DNA of 64,000 nt from Actomonas aquatica (GTDB lineage: Bacteria > Verrucomicrobiota > Verrucomicrobiia > Opitutales > Opitutaceae), in assembly GCF_019679435.2 (NCBI RefSeq), contig NZ_CP139781.1, positions 558,001 through 622,000 on the forward strand. Reading direction: 5' to 3'. Below, in pieces: positions 63,411-64,000 of this stretch; within the stretch, counting starts at the first letter, position 1; every line of letters begins with the position of its first letter. The notes under the pieces are model-generated. The model was given only the letters and a program-made list of their open reading frames with translations, was not told the origin of the DNA and ran no database searches. The position numbers and the translations under genes are program-made.

Positions 63411-64000
63411 GTGCCGAGCAAAGCCACCCTCCAGGATGTCGCCAACGCCGCCGGCGTGCACCGCACCACGGTGTCGCTCGCGCTGCGCGATCATCCGCGG
63501 ATCCCGGCGGCCACCCGCGAGCGCGTTAAAGCCGTCGCCAACCAACTCGGCTATCGCATCAACCCCCTCGTTGCGGCGCTCATGCAGACCCGCCGCCTCG
63601 GCCGTCGTGATCGTCATGTGACCCTGGCCTTCGTGACCAGTTACCCGACCCGCTACGGCTGGCGCCCCACCCATCACGACCGGCCCAACTTTTTTCCCGG
63701 CGCCGCCCAACGCGCGCAGGAACTCGGCTACAAACTCGAAGACTTCTGGCTGGCCGAACCCGGCATGACCTCGGCCCGGTTCTGCCGCATTCTCGCTTCG
63801 CGCGGCATCAACGGATTGCTTATCGGTCGGCTGCCGCCCGGACTGCGTTCGCTGAACCTCGACTGGAACCGTTTCTCTTGTGTCGCTCTCGGACTCACGC
63901 TCCGCTCGCCGGTGCTGCATCATGTGACGGAAAACCACTTCGACACCGCCGCGCAGGCCATGCAGCGCTGCGTCGAGCGCGGTTATCGCCGCATCGGTTT
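63411..64000 (+). CDS. LacI-family transcriptional regulator, N-terminal part
   Basis: The frame is open from a GTG at 63411 to the window end, about 196 residues. The HTH is PSKATLQDVANAAGVHRTTVSLALRDHPRIP. The hinge RVKAVANQLGYRINPLVAALMQ is followed by the start of the periplasmic-binding-like domain. It probably controls the hexuronate/GH43/GH28 genes in response to a pectin sugar. A GTG at 63364 opens a different frame and is not used. Confidence 0.9.
   Translation, partial: MPSKATLQDVANAAGVHRTTVSLALRDHPRIPAATRERVKAVANQLGYRINPLVAALMQTRRLGRRDRHVTLAFVTSYPTRYGWRPTHHDRPNFFPGAAQRAQELGYKLEDFWLAEPGMTSARFCRILASRGINGLLIGRLPPGLRSLNLDWNRFSCVALGLTLRSPVLHHVTENHFDTAAQAMQRCVERGYRRIG

Overview
This 64 kb window is GC-rich and densely coded. 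It looks like chromosomal DNA from a Verrucomicrobiota bacterium, most likely Opitutaceae-like. That assignment is an inference from protein style (secreted polysaccharide enzymes, LysM/ParB/SecG neighbours, frequent GTG starts, weak Shine-Dalgarno sequences, many intergenic palindromes), not from a database match. One tRNA gene (Lys-UUU, with encoded CCA) is present. I saw no rRNA, CRISPR array, transposase or prophage.

Positions 1-23700 are mostly housekeeping: the end of fmt, a LysM protein, parB, secG, a beta-CASP nuclease, apaG, a SafE-like membrane protein, purH, M48 and M20 peptidases, pal, a CbiX-like chelatase, an orphan response regulator, tRNA-Lys, an ECF sigma/anti-sigma pair, ruvA-dapB-dapA, a PilT-type ATPase, fabD, lepA and lepB. 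The gaps carry hairpin repeats, including a MITE-like element at 6153-6435 and several paired REP-like palindromes with a GTAG/GTGG head.

Positions 23958-39783 hold a minus-strand run of eleven genes, with a divergent AraC regulator at 39959. In transcription order it encodes a fucose-isomerase-family protein, a split transketolase (N then C subunit), an FGGY kinase, an MFS sugar transporter, GH78, GH127, a RuBisCO-like protein, a four-carbon acid-sugar kinase, an Asp/Glu-racemase-family protein and a BASS transporter. Isomerase, kinase and split transketolase is the layout of the non-oxidative D-apiose route, while RuBisCO-like protein plus acid-sugar kinase is the layout of the oxidative D-apionate route. 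The glycosidases fit side-chain removal from a pectin such as rhamnogalacturonan II. The substrate assignment is inference.

Positions 40958-50628 hold a beta-helix CAZyme-like gene and, divergently, an array of six membrane-anchored proteins of unknown function. The six genes form three tandem A-B pairs, each pair joined by a four-base ATGA overlap. This is the best candidate for an undescribed system. It is followed by a secreted alpha/beta hydrolase, an S9-type peptidase homologue that has lost its nucleophile serine, and a Tat-exported TIM-barrel protein.

Positions 55362-56757 are a small foreign island: a rhuM gene and a nonsense-mutated stub of a type I restriction gene (hsdR), between direct repeats of the 3' end of the TIM-barrel gene. 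Positions 56759-64000 are a pectin locus: a fused pectinesterase-like/esterase protein, a hexuronate-type MFS transporter, GH43, GH28 polygalacturonase and the start of a LacI regulator.
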